Source: Manduca sexta (Eukaryota; Arthropoda; Insecta; Lepidoptera; Sphingidae). Taken from it: a stretch of 64,000 bases of DNA. The stretch spans positions 11,408,001 through 11,472,000 of the forward strand of contig NC_051120.1 of NCBI RefSeq assembly GCF_014839805.1, written 5' to 3'. How positions within the stretch are numbered: position 1 is the stretch's first letter; each line of letters starts with the position of its first letter. A model generated the notes under the pieces. It did no database searches, was not told where the DNA came from, and worked only from the letters and a program-made list of their open reading frames with translations. Below are positions 49,501 through 59,648 of the stretch, one piece after another. The translations under genes and the position numbers were made by a program.

Positions 49501-52500
49501 GTGAAGTAAAAGATCGTGGGGAAACCTGCATACTTGAGAAATTCTCTATAGAAATTTTGAGGGTGTGTGAAGTTCTACCAATACGCACTAGGCCAGCGTG
49601 GTAGACTAAGGCCTAATCTCTCTCCCTCTCAGTAGAGGAAGCCCGTGCCCAGCAGTGAGACAATATATAATACAGGGCGGTAATTATTATTTTAAAGATA
49701 TAAATCAGTTTAAGCACATTACCTTCAATAATATGGTCTTGAGTAGGTACAGCGTCTTGCCGGGTATGACCGCGGTGCTGTTCCAGTCCAGCATCACGAT
49801 GAGCTCCATGGTGGCGCGCTCGGCCCACACCGGCCGCGACGGCGACGGCAAGTTCTGCTCCAACACGTGCGCTGATTGGCTGTTACACAATGTTAAATAC
49901 AAATTTAATATAAGAAACACATGGCTTCATCCCAACAAGTGGACTTACAATTTATATATTCCATATCCTGATTTGACAGGTGCGACTAATGTCAGACATC
50001 TTGTATTTTTAAACGCGAAAATGTTATATTATAAAAATAATGTAAAATTTAAGGGTGTGCACTAATTGTAGCAGTATTTTTTTTGTGTTATCTCTACATT
50101 ATTTAGTCAAGTTGTTCATGTTAATATGTAGGTCGTGTACACCATAATATGTATATTGTAATGACAAAAAACTTGCCTACCATAAACATACAATAATGAA
50201 TAAAATTATGTGTGTCCATTGATATTACTAAATAAAACATAAACATATATTGGTTAACAACATGATTATTGGACCTAGTACTAGTCGGTTTCAAGCCAAG
50301 TATTTTGAACAAACCCCTTAAAACTTTAGGAAGTAAAAAGAATACAGCAAATTAACAAGGAAATTTAATATATGTATTCCTAAAAAAGTACGTAAAACTA
50401 CTCCAAGCAGAAGATACCCGGTTTGGTTTACGCGCGATATTATTGAGGACACGAAACTTAAGTTGAAGCTCCACCGCCAATGGAAGCACACCGGCTCCCA
50501 AGATACTTATTATTTCTTCTCTGCTCTAAGATCAAAGCTAAAGGAACGAATTGCTATTGCTTACGATACTTATCTGGCTAGAATCGAGCAAAATATCAAG
50601 TCCAATCCTCGTGACTTTTGGCGCCATGTATCGAGTCTACGATCTATGGGCGGTTTTGAGTCAAAGGTGGACTATAAAGGCATCTCTGTCAGCGGTGTTA
50701 AGGCTGCTGAAGCATTTGCTGATTTCTTTTCCAGTGTATTTCTTCCTGAAATACCCAAACTCGACTTATCCCAAATAAAAAATCAAAATCCACTACTCTC
50801 TAGTAGATATGTTATCGTACATGAGGTCACTCCGAATGACGTAGAGATGGCGATTCGGAGTTTAAAATCTAGCAGCTCAATTGGTCCTGATGGCATTCCT
50901 CTTTGGCTTCTTAAGCAAGGCCGTAATTTCTTTGTTAATCCTCTGTGTCACTTGTTTAACCTTGCTCTTAGAGCCGGCCAGTATCCTCCGCAATGGAAGC
51001 TCTCTAGAGTCACTCCCATACCTAAAAGCCCCAACAAGTCTTGTGTTGAAGAATATCGCCCAATAGCTATACTTTCTACTCTGGCTAAAATATTTGAACA
51101 TATTCTCCATACAAAAATGTACAAACAGATTGAACCATTCCTATGTAATGAGCAACACGGTTTTAGAAGGAAAAGGTCAGTCAACACTAACTTGTTAACT
51201 ATGGTTGACTTTATTTCTGACCGACTCGATCACGGGGACAAGTGGATGTCCTATACTTCGATTTCCGGAAGGCTTTTGATAGGGTTAACAACGACATACT
51301 GCTAGAAAAACTTTCTCTTTTGGGTCTGGCTCCAGGTTTTCTGCAGTTTATCGCGGACTATCTCCGTGATCGCCAGCAGTATGTGAGGCTTGGATTGTAC
51401 GAATCCCAGCCTTATCATACGCGCTCTGGAGTAAGTCAAGGATCAATTCTTGGCCCTCTTCTATTTATAATGAGGATTAACGATCTCCCCACAGTCATCA
51501 AATACTCGAAATGTCTTCTCTATGCGGATGACATCAAAATTTTCCGTGAAATTCAAACGGAGCAGGATTGTGTATTACTTCAGTACGACATTGAAGCTGT
51601 ATTTCAATGGAGCGTTGAAAATAAAATGGAGTTCAACCTATCAAAATGTTCTGGGATGACTTTCAGTCGAATGCGACGACCAATTAACTACGACTATACA
51701 CTTGGCACGGAAATAATCGCAAAAACACAAACAATTAAAGATCTTGGAGTCACATTTGATCGAAAACTGACATTTCACGACCATATCATAACATTGACAC
51801 AAGAATGTTATCGGCGCTTGGGTTTCGTGCTTCGTAATTCGCGTGATTTCCACAACATTAGTGTGATCAAAATCATCTTTTCTGCATTGGTTCGCAGCAA
51901 AATTGAGGCAAGTGCATGTGTCTGGCATCCCTATGAGAGCACTTATGCACTCATGCTTGAGAAGGTCCAAAAAGCCTTTTTAAGATATTTATACAAACGT
52001 ATTTATGCCTACTATCCTTACATGTACCCAACGAAATTCCTACTGGGATGTCTAGGATACAACTCCCTTGAAGTCAGGAGATGGTATGACTTAATAACAA
52101 CCATGTGCAAAATACTGAGAGGGTTAATAGACGCTCCTGATCTGAATAACGAGCTCTGTAGGCTCTTTGTACCATACAAGTATTGTCGTAGTAGGACGCA
52201 CAATCTGTTTGCTGTCCCGCGGTGCCGTACTGTAGCACGTTCTAGATCACCGATTCCGCGAACTCTCAACGCTCTTAATGCACTTCTTAATAGCGCACCC
52301 GATTTTGACGTTTTTCGGCTGATTGGAACGTGATCCAGTATGAATGTTTGCATTATTGTGAAATTAACTCATGATACCGCATACTTCATGTAGTTATTAA
52401 GTCGATTATTGATCTGTTTCATTTTTTACTATAGTTATATATTGTTATTATTAACTTAATTAGTGTAATTGGTTTATCCGTTCTAATTGAAATAAATAAA

Positions 52501-55500
52501 TAAATAAATAAATATAGCAGCAAGTATGAACTACAAAAGACCGCCGTTTATCCGAACATCGATTGACCAAACAGGTAGGCTCGCTTTGATAGACCAAAAT
52601 TATAGATGTTTGCACGTAAAATATTGATTAAACATGTTTTAGAGAGAGGCAAGTTGTCTTTTTTCCTACTCACCACACTGATAAATAATAAACGAGATTC
52701 ATATTATAAATGTGTTTGTTTATTGGTATATAGGTACATACATAAAAGTACATATACAATTCGATTATCTGAACAAATTGGTTTTCTGAACACCTATGTC
52801 CAAAATTACTTCTGATGTTCAAAGCTTTACTGTACTATTATAATTACAGGACGGCAAATGTATATCTTTCTTCCTTGTATAAACTATTTTTAAACATCTG
52901 AAGGACTAAATGAGTCTGTCTCTTCCCTGGACCAAGCTATTATAAGCCTGGTAATAAATACTTGGACACACCTGCTATCCAATATCTAAAGGAGCTTGCC
53001 AAATGCATTTTTATATTTGTTGTCGCAGTGCCAAAATCCATGCACTCTGTTGCTTTGAACACTATTAATTATAAAATTAGAGTGAATTTGCGTATTTCGG
53101 TGTTAAAATGGCTTGCAACCAAATCAGTAATACAGGCCTTGGCAATAAATTTGTTTGATTTGTCTTTATTCCCCCTAATTGCTAAAGAGATATCTGGCAC
53201 TAGTCTTTTTAAATATTTGCTATTATTTTGTGTATTTTTGCTCACAAGTAGCCTGCACTGTTGTATTCCAGTTTGAAGGAGAATCCAGGTAGTGTCATTG
53301 TGGGATATTATGCTGCTGACGTTCAATATCTCCGGGCGACAAGGGCGCTTTAGTGCTATACTAAATGGTAATTTCATACCCTCGCCTATTTAAGAACTAT
53401 GTCAAAAAAAAGTAGCGGAACTTTTAGAGACTTTCCCGCCCTCACACCCACCACCATAACTCTGCCAGGATCAGCAGTATGCATTTTATGATACCGAGCG
53501 GTGAATCTTGGTCAATCTCAGGGAACACTAATATGACTTTATAAGAAAAAGTAGACATAGATAACTCACCCTGGTGAGATACACTCTTCTGGCACGCTGA
53601 TGCAAGCTGGATAGTTGATGTGCGAGTCCTGATAGTCTTTGCCGGACCTACAATCCAGAATCATCGCCTTCAGCTTGCCCGCCTTCAGGATTGCATACAG
53701 CTGCTCACTTTTAATTGTTACTTCATCTAGGCCTATAATGTATAATCATTGCCAAAATGTAGATATTAAGGTGACAAACAGGCTACCTACTGATAAAATC
53801 TTAAATTTAATGTGTTAATAGATTTTATATTTTGCGTTGTATGTTATAGTTATTATGCTTAGGTCCACGCTTTGCTTTGTATAGTTTGTTATTGATAATT
53901 GGGTTGTGCATTTTTTCTGACCCTCTATCAATCTACCTTTTCCACACTTAATAATTATCGTACCAAAATCACAAATGACACTGATGCCAAGTTTGACTTG
54001 AAAAAAGACAAGTTAAGTTTGTTTAAGTTTGATTCGATTTGTACAAGCTTTAGTTTTTTTTGACACAGCAACAACTTTCTGATTTCTAGAAATTAGTATT
54101 AATTGGTTTGTATCTGCTTTTGTTACTCGACATTGGTGAAATCACTAATAGATTGACAGTGGAAACCGTAATAGGAAAAAAGAAATACCACATTCAATGT
54201 GTAGGGTGACTGCAGAATTTGTACCTGGCAATCCAGTAGGCTGAGCTGGTTCATTGACAGCCACTGCTTCTATTGCTTTCTTCCTGTCTTCGTCTATCTT
54301 CTGCTTGAATAATTCATTTTCCTTGATGTCATTGAGTCGTTTAGCCTTTTGCTCCAATGAGTATCTGGAATAATCAAAATCCTCTCAAAATTGAATTAAG
54401 AAAATAAGAATACTAATTTGCAAGTATTACATACTTTACATAAAGTAAAGTAAAATAGTATAGACAAAATGGAATGAATGATTCATTTGAATCTGTAAAA
54501 TGTTATATATTATTTAGATTCCGACAATATTAACTCTACCACTAGTTCGGAAAGTTTTCTCCAGAGAAGAACGGGCAAGAAACTCTGGTGTTGCTCTTTT
54601 CAATCAGTTTAGGGTGAAGACTACAGTACATTATAAAGTGAGAAAAGAAAAAAAGTTTAGAGCGGTTCATTCAAAAGAAGGAACCACTATAAATATAATG
54701 TCTAATTGGACCAATTACATAAATTACAAAAAGGATAAATTATAATTGAAGAATGCATGATTGATATTTTATATTTATAAATACATTTACTTTTTCCTTC
54801 CCTTATTACCCAATGATTGAAAATGAACACAGAAAAATATTTTTATTAAAACATTTTTTAGTATTAATGAGTAATTATCTACAAAAGTATTTATTGTTAA
54901 AATCCAGATTGAATTGCTGAATACGGTTCACTTCCAACAGGTTGATATGATATATTTTGTGGGAGACCCATGTTCATCAGTGGACAACCTACAACTGATG
55001 CCTATGATGATGAAAATCCTAACACACATACATGAAGTTAAGTAAAATTTTTTACTTTTAGAATGCTATATTGGTAAACAAATTTGTTGTAACTTATCAC
55101 CTTATCACCATTTTGAAGTATAATATTTAATACATCTTAGGTCTAATCATTATATAATAACAAACAAAACATGATTGATGATGTGTATGCGAATAATTAA
55201 TGGGTTTTAATGATTTTTTGTATAGTATATGGAGATATAAAATTGCCGATCTGACCAAATAAATTTTAATTTATTTTGTTTCATGCAAGTTAAAATTTCA
55301 AGTTCCTACAATAAAGGTTTATTGACTGTAAATAAACACTATTCAAATTGTTAAGGTTTCATCTATTACTCTTTTTATTATTTTTTTACTAATAATAATA
55401 CAATTTATTATGTACTGAAATATACATTATCAAAGAAAAGCTATTTATATATTATTACACTATAAAAATAGCATTTTATGCATCTATATATGTAAGAATG

Positions 55501-56149
55501 CAAATTCATATGAACTGATGTTTAATTATTACTCTTGTTGTTAATTCTCCTGTCTAGACACATTACCTCATACTATTGGCAATTAAACATTAGAAAAAAT
55601 GTCTTCATTTTAAACCTATTCTTTTAAATCATAACTTTATTTCAAGTGGCATTAAAATGCTTGAAAACAAATTATTTTGAACATCATTCAACTATGCATT
55701 CATAATGCATTTGAGCTGAGCGTTGATATACCACTCACCTGTCAATGAGACTGTTTTTCAGTTCCTCAGCCGCATCTATTGCTTTGTTTGGGTTCTTTGT
55801 GCCCAGCATACTGTTGTAATACGACTTGTCCTTCAAATAGTCCTTGTCCTTGCTCAAATAGGCGATTACCCGCAAGTATTTCATGTAATACACGTACGAG
55901 AACTCTTCATCCCCCTTTTCGCGAGCCTCCTCTGCGCTTTCGAAAAGTTTTTGAGCTGTTTTGCATAACCTGCAAAGATTATTGACATTGTTATTTTCAT
56001 TCATAAATATTTTATGCCTCTAAGAGTAAAACGACGGCAAACACTTACATATGAGCCCTTTTCGACTTCAAATCTGGCACATTGTACATCTTGTCCAAAT
56101 CTTCGATGCATTTTCCCAGATGCAACTGTTTTCTACGCGTCTCCGTCAT
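29155..56149 (-). CDS. USP8: Ubiquitin carboxyl-terminal hydrolase 8 (UBPY), complete 19-exon gene
   Basis: Endosomal deubiquitinase that acts on receptors and ESCRT-0 (known for the family). Coding exons in transcript order: 56049-56149, 55739-55969, 54225-54364, 53570-53726, 49723-49879, 48764-48905, 48229-48299, 47037-47156, 46237-46362, 45776-45905, 45175-45338, 44753-44845, 42300-42413, 34455-34585, 32843-32942, 30731-30859, 30106-30300, 29492-29835, 29155-29266. Sizes sum to 2757 nt, 918 residues plus TGA, with matching phase at every junction. Human USP8 is 1118 residues. Domain order is conserved: MIT, rhodanese, long coiled coil, 14-3-3 motif, USP. The start ATG at 56147-56149 opens [13 protein letters not shown]. 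One donor, after 30106, is the weaker GTCAGT. Introns hold many transposons, including a THAP element, a Tigger relic and a LINE. No frameshift or stop is seen in the exons. Confidence 0.96.
30520..30690 (+). mobile_element. tRNA-derived SINE, family C, copy 3
   Basis: GATGGCGTAGTTGTATTG at the start and GGGTTTAAATCTCGGATCG as a B-box-like word, then CATCATGGGGGACAAAATAA. Lies in USP8 intron 16. Confidence 0.7.
30987..32516 (+). mobile_element. pogo/Tigger-type Tc1-mariner relic
   Basis: Ends are CAGTAGAACCCGTTTAA (30987) and, on the opposite strand, CAGTAAAACCCGTTTAA (ending 32516), each flanked by TA. An open stretch at about 31160-31390 ([20 protein letters not shown] and similar) looks like the C-terminus of a Tigger transposase; the catalytic part is absent. 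Helitron-like sequences inserted later occupy about 31385-32320. Located in USP8 intron 15, antisense to the gene. Confidence 0.65.
32606..32836 (+). repeat. 12-bp minisatellite abutting a USP8 splice donor
   Basis: About 19 copies of GTGAGTGGTGTA with minor variants (GTGCGGTGTATT, GTGTTGTA). It ends 6 nt inside the intron that follows USP8 exon 15. It translates as tandem repeats on both strands but is not a gene. Confidence 0.95.
33462..33640. mobile_element. Small MITE
   Basis: ATATCGAC..TTAAAAG and ACTTAAGCGACATT near the left end recur inverted at the right (AATGTCGCTTAAGT, CTTTTAACCGTCGATAT). In USP8 intron 14. Confidence 0.6.
34046..34140 (+). repeat. Second copy of the repeat at 17612-17700
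   Basis: GGCGAACCAATGGCACACGT, AGTGGCACGTGACAAA and AATTCGGGCA in the same order. Confidence 0.4.
34258..34405 (+). mobile_element. hAT-like repeat fragment, second copy
   Basis: TTCCCAAAGTGGTCCAGGTG, GGGAGACTTAACGGGGGTCT and CACAATTCGTAAC match 1000-1130 inverted. Confidence 0.45.
34648..34890 (+). repeat. Interspersed repeat, family E, copy 2
   Basis: Same blocks as 5437-5695, from TGTATATTCTATAGACACGA to ACATATACATCGATGG. Just upstream (in transcript sense) of USP8 exon 14. Confidence 0.65.
36575..36640 (-). CDS. Possible alternative first exon of a short USP8 isoform
   Basis: Inside the 7.7-kb intron between USP8 exons 13 and 14, the minus strand has an ATG in good context (CTAACATGG) opening 22 codons, [20 protein letters not shown] plus KR, ending exactly at a strong CGA|GTAAGT donor in phase 0. 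Exon 14 begins in phase 0, so splicing would give a protein containing only the USP catalytic domain. The frame is open about 27 codons upstream to a TGA near 36720. No transcript evidence; it could be chance. Confidence 0.3.
37578..37765. repeat. Tandem duplication, two units of about 93 bp
   Basis: TGTAGGATAAAAAGTCCATT then CCCATTCAGCGCCAAAA ... CAAAACACCAAAGTTT occurs twice in direct succession with several differences. Confidence 0.85.
38190..38405 (-). mobile_element. Helitron-like non-autonomous repeat
   Basis: Minus strand: starts TATAAAACAAAGTCGACTT and ends GGCTAAGCCGCGAGCAAAAG then CTAGTAGT. CTAG sits just after the GC-rich word. Confidence 0.6.
38865..39190 (-). repeat. Interspersed repeat, family E, copy 3
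   Basis: Inverted match to 5437-5695 (GGCGTTCCAAACATTCACTG; GTATCTATAGAATATACG) with an unrelated central segment. Confidence 0.5.
39690..39930 (-). mobile_element. tRNA-derived SINE, family C, copy 4
   Basis: Minus strand: CTCGGTAGCGTAGTTGTACT (A-box region) and TAGATTCGAATCCCGGGTTG (clear B box), then TTTTTCTGCTCAGTATTAGC. The best-preserved copy of this family. Confidence 0.8.
40175..40440. repeat. Tandem duplication, two units of about 130 bp
   Basis: GAGTTTGGGTCTCTGGCTT, GCAACATTTTAATGCAA and ATGGGCCTTATGT occur twice in the same order, units starting near 40180 and 40309. Confidence 0.85.
40590..40750. mobile_element. Palindromic MITE, family F, copy 2
   Basis: AAAATGAACCAATCA and TGATTGGTCAATTTT flank the centre, as at 8765-8912; outer ATCCCAATCTC / GCAATTAGGATCG arms are imperfect. 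Confidence 0.55.
41371..41578 (+). mobile_element. Helitron-like non-autonomous repeat
   Basis: ATTATAAAACAAAGTCTCCT start; ACGCGGGCTAAGCCGCGAGC hairpin followed by AAAAGTTAGT. The clearest full-length copy, about 208 bp. Confidence 0.6.
42300..42413 (-). CDS. USP8: USP8 exon 13: linker to the catalytic domain
   Basis: Thirty-eight residues in phase 0 at both ends, [20 protein letters not shown] then a segment ending [14 protein letters not shown]. The last part matches the NLNPVFGG lead-in that precedes the USP domain in human USP8. Donor GTGAGT at 42299-42294. Confidence 0.9.
42561..42826. mobile_element. MITE with perfect 62-bp terminal inverted repeats
   Basis: Arms 42564-42625 and 42762-42823 are identical in inverted orientation (62/62 by eye), outer end CTTAAGGTGGTAGCTTAAGG. 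Flanked by GTA on both sides, a 3-bp duplication as in PIF/Harbinger elements. In USP8 intron 12. Confidence 0.85.
42832..43080 (-). repeat. Interspersed repeat, family A (3' half of a split copy)
   Basis: Minus-strand family A sequence (GATGGCGAGCGCAGTGGAAT and others); continues at 44486 after the THAP element. Confidence 0.75.
43081..44485 (+). mobile_element. THAP-encoding transposon (1405 bp) nested in a family A repeat
   Basis: Perfect 13-bp terminal inverted repeats AGGGGACCGGACA at both ends. The host repeat is interrupted cleanly, and the 2-bp word AT is found on both sides (43079-43080 and 44486-44487), so removing the insert restores the repeat. It carries a THAP-domain fragment at 43451. 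THAP domains occur in P, Kolobok and ISL2EU transposases; a 2-bp AT duplication would favour ISL2EU-like. The rest is decayed. Confidence 0.7.
43451..43645 (+). pseudogene. THAP zinc-finger fragment of a transposase
   Basis: The ATG at 43451 opens [20 protein letters not shown] and runs 56 codons to an in-frame TAG at 43619-43621. After the stop the same frame gives LCEDHFDV, the conserved CxxH end of a THAP C2CH finger, followed by a GTAAGT donor. Cys9, Cys14 and the later Cys-x2-His fit the family spacing. The internal stop makes this copy non-functional. It belongs to the surrounding 1.4-kb transposon. Confidence 0.75.
44486..44592 (-). repeat. Interspersed repeat, family A (5' part of the split copy)
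   Basis: AGTGACTACACACTTGCTTG to AGAGACCTACCACCAGTA, the minus-strand 5' end of family A. Confidence 0.75.
44753..48299 (-). CDS. USP8: USP8 exons 7-12: coiled coil, poly-Ala run and 14-3-3 site
   Basis: Residues about 310-544. Exons 8-11 encode a long charged coiled coil (for example [19 protein letters not shown] and [19 protein letters not shown]). Exon 11 contains eight Ala codons in a row, all GCG (residues about 464-471), then Arg/Glu-rich sequence. Exon 12 ends [12 protein letters not shown] (residues 533-544). RSHSSP fits the mode-I 14-3-3 motif R-S-X-pS-X-P, with Ser538 the predicted phosphosite. It aligns with the RSYSSP site of human USP8, the hotspot of Cushing-disease mutations. 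Confidence 0.88.
46395..46600 (+). repeat. Interspersed repeat, family D, copy 2
   Basis: TGATGGTAAGTGGAGCC, GGCTGATCCCGGAACGCAAC, TTACGTGGGCCACTATGGCG and CACCACCAGCAA as at 3208-3440. In USP8 intron 8. Confidence 0.65.
48764..53726 (-). CDS. USP8: USP8 exons 4-6: rhodanese-like domain
   Basis: Residues about 158-310. Key blocks are [16 protein letters not shown] (strand and loop of the rhodanese fold), ELIVMLDWN, and [17 protein letters not shown], which parallels the human GGYENWLLCYP block. In vertebrates this domain is non-catalytic and binds the ubiquitin ligase NRDP1. The acceptor of the middle exon is the CAG ending at 49880, chosen because it alone keeps phase. A 5'-truncated LINE (50345-52514) sits in the intron between exons 4 and 5. 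Confidence 0.9.
49363..49690 (+). mobile_element. tRNA-derived SINE, family B, copy 4 (A and B boxes intact)
   Basis: A box TAGCCTAGTTGG at 49375-49386 and B box GGTTCAAATCC at 49419-49429, both matching pol III consensus. The 3' end is ATACAGGGCGGTAATTATTA. Lies antisense to USP8 in intron 5. Confidence 0.85.
50345..52514 (+). mobile_element. 5'-truncated jockey/CR1-like LINE
   Basis: Open from about 50345, it encodes an ORF2 fragment with reverse transcriptase motifs: [49 protein letters not shown], then [25 protein letters not shown] and the catalytic YADD near 51524. A one-base loss near 51240 breaks the frame between the two halves. The endonuclease domain and 5' end are missing, as in typical dead-on-arrival copies. 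The 3' end is a run of AAAT repeats (52490-52514). Inserted antisense in USP8 intron 4. Confidence 0.88.
55739..56149 (-). CDS. USP8: USP8 exons 1-2: MIT domain
   Basis: Residues 1-111. The core reads [19 protein letters not shown] followed by YVYYMKYL, matching the three-helix MIT domain of vertebrate USP8, which binds charged tails of ESCRT-III/CHMP proteins. Exon 1 ends in phase 2 with donor GTAAGT; exon 2 ends in phase 2 with GTGAGT. Confidence 0.9.
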
Positions 56150-58422
56150 TTTGTCAATCTTTTTCGTGTAAGCCCTATTTATATTGCGTCACAGAAATTT
56201 AAATTTTACAAGCACACTATCAACTACATTTGTTCCACTAAAACACAGAGATTGTTGCAAAAAATCACTTTAAACAAAAAATCAAGAAATCTATTCGAAA
56301 AATGTCATCCTAATTTTTTATTCGTGACACAGACAAAACATTAATAAGCTTGCGTTTTGTTGCTTCGTAAGCATTTATGTATACGGTTGTATGCCTGCTC
56401 AAATATCCTTCTTTTTTCTAAATAATATGGTATATCATTTTAAAGTTAGGCTTGGAGTATGGTGATTATTAAGTATTTTTAGGACATGTATTTACCTGTT
56501 TTCTCCATTATAATATTATCTTAATATATTATCCCGTGGAGTGTTATGTGTGATGTGTAATTTATGAAAAATGTGTTAAGTATAATAACTAATATCATAG
56601 AATCGTTACCAAAATATAATGTAATAAATATTTACATTGATATTATTTTTATGACGTTTATAGTAATATGACGCACTCGGATACAAGTTTGACACCAGCG
56701 TTATAAAAAATGTTCGAGCGTGTAGTAAAATAGTAAAGTTTTAGCTTTTGAGTAAAGTGGTTAAGGCTCGGATTCAGGTAATTTTTACGCAAACTGACAT
56801 TTAGATTTTTTAAATGTAGGATATAAACCTCAATATAAACCTTAAAAATATTGGTTTTGCGTTTTATTAATTCTAAATAATTATAAGATAGATGTATAAT
56901 GGACCGCGTCCACTTGTCGAGGCATGGCAGAGCGAAGCAGAGCGGCGCGGCGCGGCGGTGTTTTTTGCATGCTGAGTATACTGGGGCTCATTGTTTGTTT
57001 TTATCCTACAGATTTCGATATCACTTCTTAGAGCCGTTCTTTTGACAAGTTAAAGTAAAAGAAAAATTGGAACTAAGTACTTACATCATTTTTTTAAAAA
57101 CAGAATAAAAAATCGCTAATTTTAAAGTCAAAGTGGAGACGGACGTACGGGTCGCGTCGCAGTGACTAGCTTCGCTGTTCTGTTGCATCGTCTGTAGTGG
57201 ACGCAATTATATGTATCTACGGCAGGCGGATTTTTGCAATGCGAACCGACCCACTCCGCTCCGCCCCGGTAAGTGGACACGGTCCACATTCAGACCTACG
57301 TATTTATATTTTATACGCCTGTGGATGAACAGGATATGTAGACCATTTCGAGTAATTATTAATTTATTTTGAAATCACCAGCGTGACATCTATGGAACCA
57401 TCATCATTTTCATGCATAAAGTAGTACATGAGGTGGACTATAAAGTTAATCACTACCTTTATACATTTCTTAGTATTCTGCTTCTTAATAGAAAAATAAA
57501 TAAATGTTTTTAAAAGCTTCCTAAATCTCCTCTTCAGGAATTAAATTTTTTATTAGTGTAGGCTTGGAGGGCAATTAGGTACTTATCTACTGTCGGGTAA
57601 TATAAAAGTCACCAAGAAGTTGTTCCATTTAATATTACTACTGTGGAACCACTTTAATAAATTATTATGACACAAAAATGTATTTAATGATGAATAATAT
57701 TTCATTTTTAGACTCTTGGCATTAATTATAATGTTATGTTAGTGAAGACCTTCCTCTAGAATTCAAATAAAATATATGTAACTATATAAAATATAGTTTT
57801 GTACGAAAACACCTGCTATGTATGTTTTTATAACCACTGGTAAACAATTTGAGCACTCTACGCACTCCGGCGTGATGGGGGATGATAATGAAAAGAAAAA
57901 AGATACCCACGAGTAAAGTAATAAATTATCATCTTTTTATGGGATAGGCAAGTGAAATAACGTAATGACGCAGTATTTTTTATTAGTGAAATACTCTAAA
58001 TTTACTGTTATCTAAAAAAAATATATATAAGTGCATATTTTATCTGTGATCCGTCAATTACTTATTTTGACATTTGTAACTTCTGTACACTCGCTACGGC
58101 AAGTATATAGAAAAAAAAATTGAACTGTACGCGATTTTAGTCTCTATTTCAATGGCTTAAAGTTTAAATTCATTAATAACTTGACTGTGAAAATTGTGCC
58201 CGTACATGTACAAAGTGTAAACAGCGCAGAAGCAGTAGTCTATTCATGCGCAGTGGAGTGTTCCTGTTACCTCCTGGTCGATTGTGGTTTCCCATTTAGT
58301 TTTTCAGCTGATCACGCATTCATCGGGCACACTGCAGACCGTCCGCGTCGCGGGTCATGTGTGAAGCTGTCGCGGCGTCAGATCGCTGTGTCGTGTAGTT
58401 CGTTAGCTAGTGTCAGTGCAAT
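56150..58422. other. Head-to-head spacer between USP8 and SAP47
   Basis: 2.3 kb that must carry both promoters and 5' UTRs. A GC-rich ended MITE occupies 56898-57291. The stretch 58180-58420 is less AT-rich and probably holds the SAP47 5' UTR. No other gene seen. Confidence 0.5.
56898..57291. mobile_element. MITE with GC-rich ends in the USP8-SAP47 spacer
   Basis: The left end AATGGACCGCGTCCACTTGT and the right end, reverse-complemented, AATGTGGACCGTGTCCACTT are inverted and continue into GC-rich GGCGCGGC / GGGCGGAGCGG arms. Confidence 0.6.
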
Positions 58423-58553
58423 ATGTTTTCAGGACTTACCAATCAGGTCAGCTCGTGGATGGGAGCGGCTAAGGGCGAGCCACAAGACGAGGAAGTCCCC
58501 ACACCCACCAAAGATGCGACAGCTGAGGCGACCGCGGAAGGCGAGAAAAATAG
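58423..58553 (+). CDS. Sap47: Synapse-associated protein SAP47/SYAP1, first coding exon
   Basis: The ATG at 58423 opens MFSGLTNQVSSWMGAAKG and continues with an acidic, Pro/Thr/Ala-rich segment to EGEKN, then an AG|GTGAAC donor in phase 2 (43 codons plus 2 nt). The MFSGLTNQ start is the hallmark of insect Sap47, and human SYAP1 starts MFRGLSSW. The BSD domain of the family would be encoded by downstream exons beyond the assembly gap and outside the window. In Drosophila, Sap47 is presynaptic; SYAP1 is linked to AKT signalling. The identification rests on one short exon. Confidence 0.72.
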
Positions 58554-58877
58554 GTGAACATCTTGCTTATCTTCTTTGTTACAGGAATTCCTCGACATTC
58601 TACCACTGGAAAAAAGCTGGGAAGTCGTCGCATTGCGTCCATTAAGTAATTCAGTATTCAATTGCGCAAACTAAATTATGCGGCGCTACTTTCTTCTACT
58701 ACGATTTTTTATCCAATGGAAAGATTTTAGTCCCTTAGCCCTATAGGTACTGCAATGGCGTAATTTCTTTACTTACGTAAGATTTTGTATTTTAATAGAA
58801 ATAGGCACATAGTCATGGTTGGATTATTTAGGTCAAGAATATATTGCATTAATTCTTTGTCACTCTGAAACAGTATA

Positions 58878-59377
58878 NNNNNNNNNNNNNNNNNNNNNNN
58901 NNNNNNNNNNNNNNNNNNNNNNNNNNNNNNNNNNNNNNNNNNNNNNNNNNNNNNNNNNNNNNNNNNNNNNNNNNNNNNNNNNNNNNNNNNNNNNNNNNNN
59001 NNNNNNNNNNNNNNNNNNNNNNNNNNNNNNNNNNNNNNNNNNNNNNNNNNNNNNNNNNNNNNNNNNNNNNNNNNNNNNNNNNNNNNNNNNNNNNNNNNNN
59101 NNNNNNNNNNNNNNNNNNNNNNNNNNNNNNNNNNNNNNNNNNNNNNNNNNNNNNNNNNNNNNNNNNNNNNNNNNNNNNNNNNNNNNNNNNNNNNNNNNNN
59201 NNNNNNNNNNNNNNNNNNNNNNNNNNNNNNNNNNNNNNNNNNNNNNNNNNNNNNNNNNNNNNNNNNNNNNNNNNNNNNNNNNNNNNNNNNNNNNNNNNNN
59301 NNNNNNNNNNNNNNNNNNNNNNNNNNNNNNNNNNNNNNNNNNNNNNNNNNNNNNNNNNNNNNNNNNNNNNNNNNNNN
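58878..59377. other. Assembly gap (500 N)
   Basis: Exactly 500 unknown bases, a conventional placeholder, so the true gap length is unknown. It falls in the presumed first intron of SAP47, just left of a Ty3/gypsy element. Confidence 1.
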
Positions 59378-59648
59378 AATAAAATCTTTTTTATTCTGTC
59401 AACACTGGCATTCTCAAAATCATACAAAAAGGAAAATTTTAAATGAGTTTCATATTTATTTACGTTCTTGGTAATAAAAAAAAATCTAGACCAGTTAAAG
59501 TGCCATAAATCGTTTTTTTATTTCAATTTACGAACTAGATGATATATTTTTAAATAAAGTAGTAGCACATGCAAAGATTCAAACTCATTTAATCTGCTCA
59601 AACCCCATTTTTATTTGTCATAGTTGTGCATTGTTAGTGTTATAGTAT

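Noticed and set aside
52962..53377. Two overlapping 100-codon frames
   Set aside because: No recognisable domain; the area resembles a diverged interspersed repeat (TTTGAAGGAGAATCCAGGTA) in a USP8 intron.
58819..59427. Long open frames across the gap
   Set aside because: They consist of undetermined bases.
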